Shown here: in pieces, positions 63,582 through 64,000 of the stretch
How the letters are laid out: each line of letters opens with the position of its first letter
Position numbering within the stretch: position 1 is the stretch's first letter
IMG/VR virus record: IMGVR_UViG_3300046810_000370
Location: 1-64,000 of that record
DNA: 64,000 nucleotides
Source: a virus
Direction: 5' to 3' (one strand)
The notes under the pieces: generated by a model
Told to the model about the DNA's origin: nothing
Seen by the model: the letters and a program-made list of their open reading frames with translations, nothing else
Databases searched by the model: none
Translations under genes and position numbers: made by a program

Positions 63582-64000
63582 TTAGTTGGTCTCCGCGATC
63601 AAAACGGCCTGGTCCGTGATCAGGCCGAGGCCCCAGATCGCGTACCACGCGAGCGCGTGCTCTCGTCCGAAGTCGAGGATGCCGCCGTCCCGCAATTCCA
63701 CCGGGAGGGAGATCGCGTGGCCGAACGCATTGTCGCCCAGGAAGATCGACTGGTACACCGTCTTGCTGGTGGCGTTGGTGACCTGCTTGACCTGCGTGGT
63801 CTCGATGAAAACCACGTCGTTGAGGCGGCCGATTTCGCCGAGCATGAAATTGCCGGGGGCCGCGTACTTGGTGACCTCAATGAATTCGGGATCATCGCGC
63901 AACTTGCGGCTCTGGTGCGGGTGAACGAAGCAGACATAGGTCTCGCCCAATCGCGGGACATTCTTCGTCGCCAACGTCTCGACCGCGTCCTTGACGAGCG
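63582..64000 (-). CDS. Major capsid protein, N4-gp56 family (5' end beyond window)
   Basis: The visible 139 codons are the C-terminal part of an N4-gp56-type capsid protein. KNVPRLGETYVCFVHPHQSR, KLRDDPEFIEV, NFMLGEIGRLNDVVFIETTQ, YQSIFLGDNAFGHAI and the tail FGREHALAWYAIWGLGLITD all fit. The frame continues unbroken past the window edge (LVKDAVETLATKN before the apparent TTG start), so the gene is larger. It builds the icosahedral shell. Confidence 0.9.
   Translation of the reverse strand, partial: LVKDAVETLATKNVPRLGETYVCFVHPHQSRKLRDDPEFIEVTKYAAPGNFMLGEIGRLNDVVFIETTQVKQVTNATSKTVYQSIFLGDNAFGHAISLPVELRDGGILDFGREHALAWYAIWGLGLITDQAVLIAETN

Noticed and set aside
1-64000. tRNA genes, integrase or attachment sites
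   Set aside because: I saw no tRNA-like cloverleaf ends, no recombinase motifs and no duplicated core site. A lytic or non-integrating life style is likely for the part seen, but other parts of the genome are not in view.

Overview
The window is part of a double-stranded DNA bacteriophage genome with a contractile tail, almost certainly a phage of a high-GC Gram-positive (actinobacterial) host. The DNA is visibly GC-rich and codons are mostly G/C-ending, with many GTG and some TTG starts. The window carries a WhiB-like protein, ThyX, a B12-dependent class II ribonucleotide reductase, a TIGR04338-type metallohydrolase and a SpoVS-like protein. Streptomyces or a relative is a reasonable guess, but nothing in the window proves the host. 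Every gene I can support lies on the minus strand, so the genome is transcribed from high to low coordinates. The long plus-strand ORFs are antisense shadows. I saw no tRNA, rRNA, CRISPR array, insertion sequence, integrase or attachment site.

Layout, in transcription order. From 64.0 to 57 kb: end of the major capsid protein (N4-gp56 family), a terminator, small head/neck genes, tail terminator candidate, sheath, tube, and a tail assembly gene with a strong candidate +1 frameshift site. From 57 to 40.5 kb: tape measure with two peptidoglycan hydrolase domains, hub and LysM-like proteins, a 1421-residue spike, gp25, baseplate J, gpI-like and fibre proteins, then two membrane proteins (holin candidates). 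From 40.4 to 17 kb: replication and nucleotide metabolism. This includes a winged-helix protein, DnaC-like loader, DnaB helicase, primase, SNF2 helicase, MerR-like regulator, zinc protein (SSB candidate), DNA polymerase I, NrdJ, SNase-like nuclease, RecA-like recombinase, Holliday junction resolvase-like nuclease, WhiB, Cas4-like nuclease, RNA ligase, ThyX, dNMP kinase and endonuclease VII. From 16.8 to 5 kb: SpoVS, many small unknown genes, the CHAP endolysin and a secreted transglycosylase, nucleotidyltransferase, a ParB-like protein and a TGT-fold protein. From 5 to 0 kb: short early-type genes, several with their own sigma70-like promoter and a shared leader block.

The most striking unexplained signal is a short coding motif, CTTCATACC (variants CTTCATACT and CTTCATATC). 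It occurs 31 times between 5.3 and 62.2 kb, only on the coding strand, only inside reading frames, and always in the phase that reads Leu-His-Thr (or Leu-His-Ile). A 32nd CTTCATA (reading Leu-His-Met) is also in phase. Three copies lie in 10- to 15-codon mini-ORFs wedged exactly between genes by stop/start overlaps. The first 5 kb has none. A second unusual element is a 24-bp inverted repeat that buries the start codon of the gp25 gene in a hairpin stem.

Functions come from reading protein motifs by eye; no database search was run. Proteins without a recognised motif are described as unknown.
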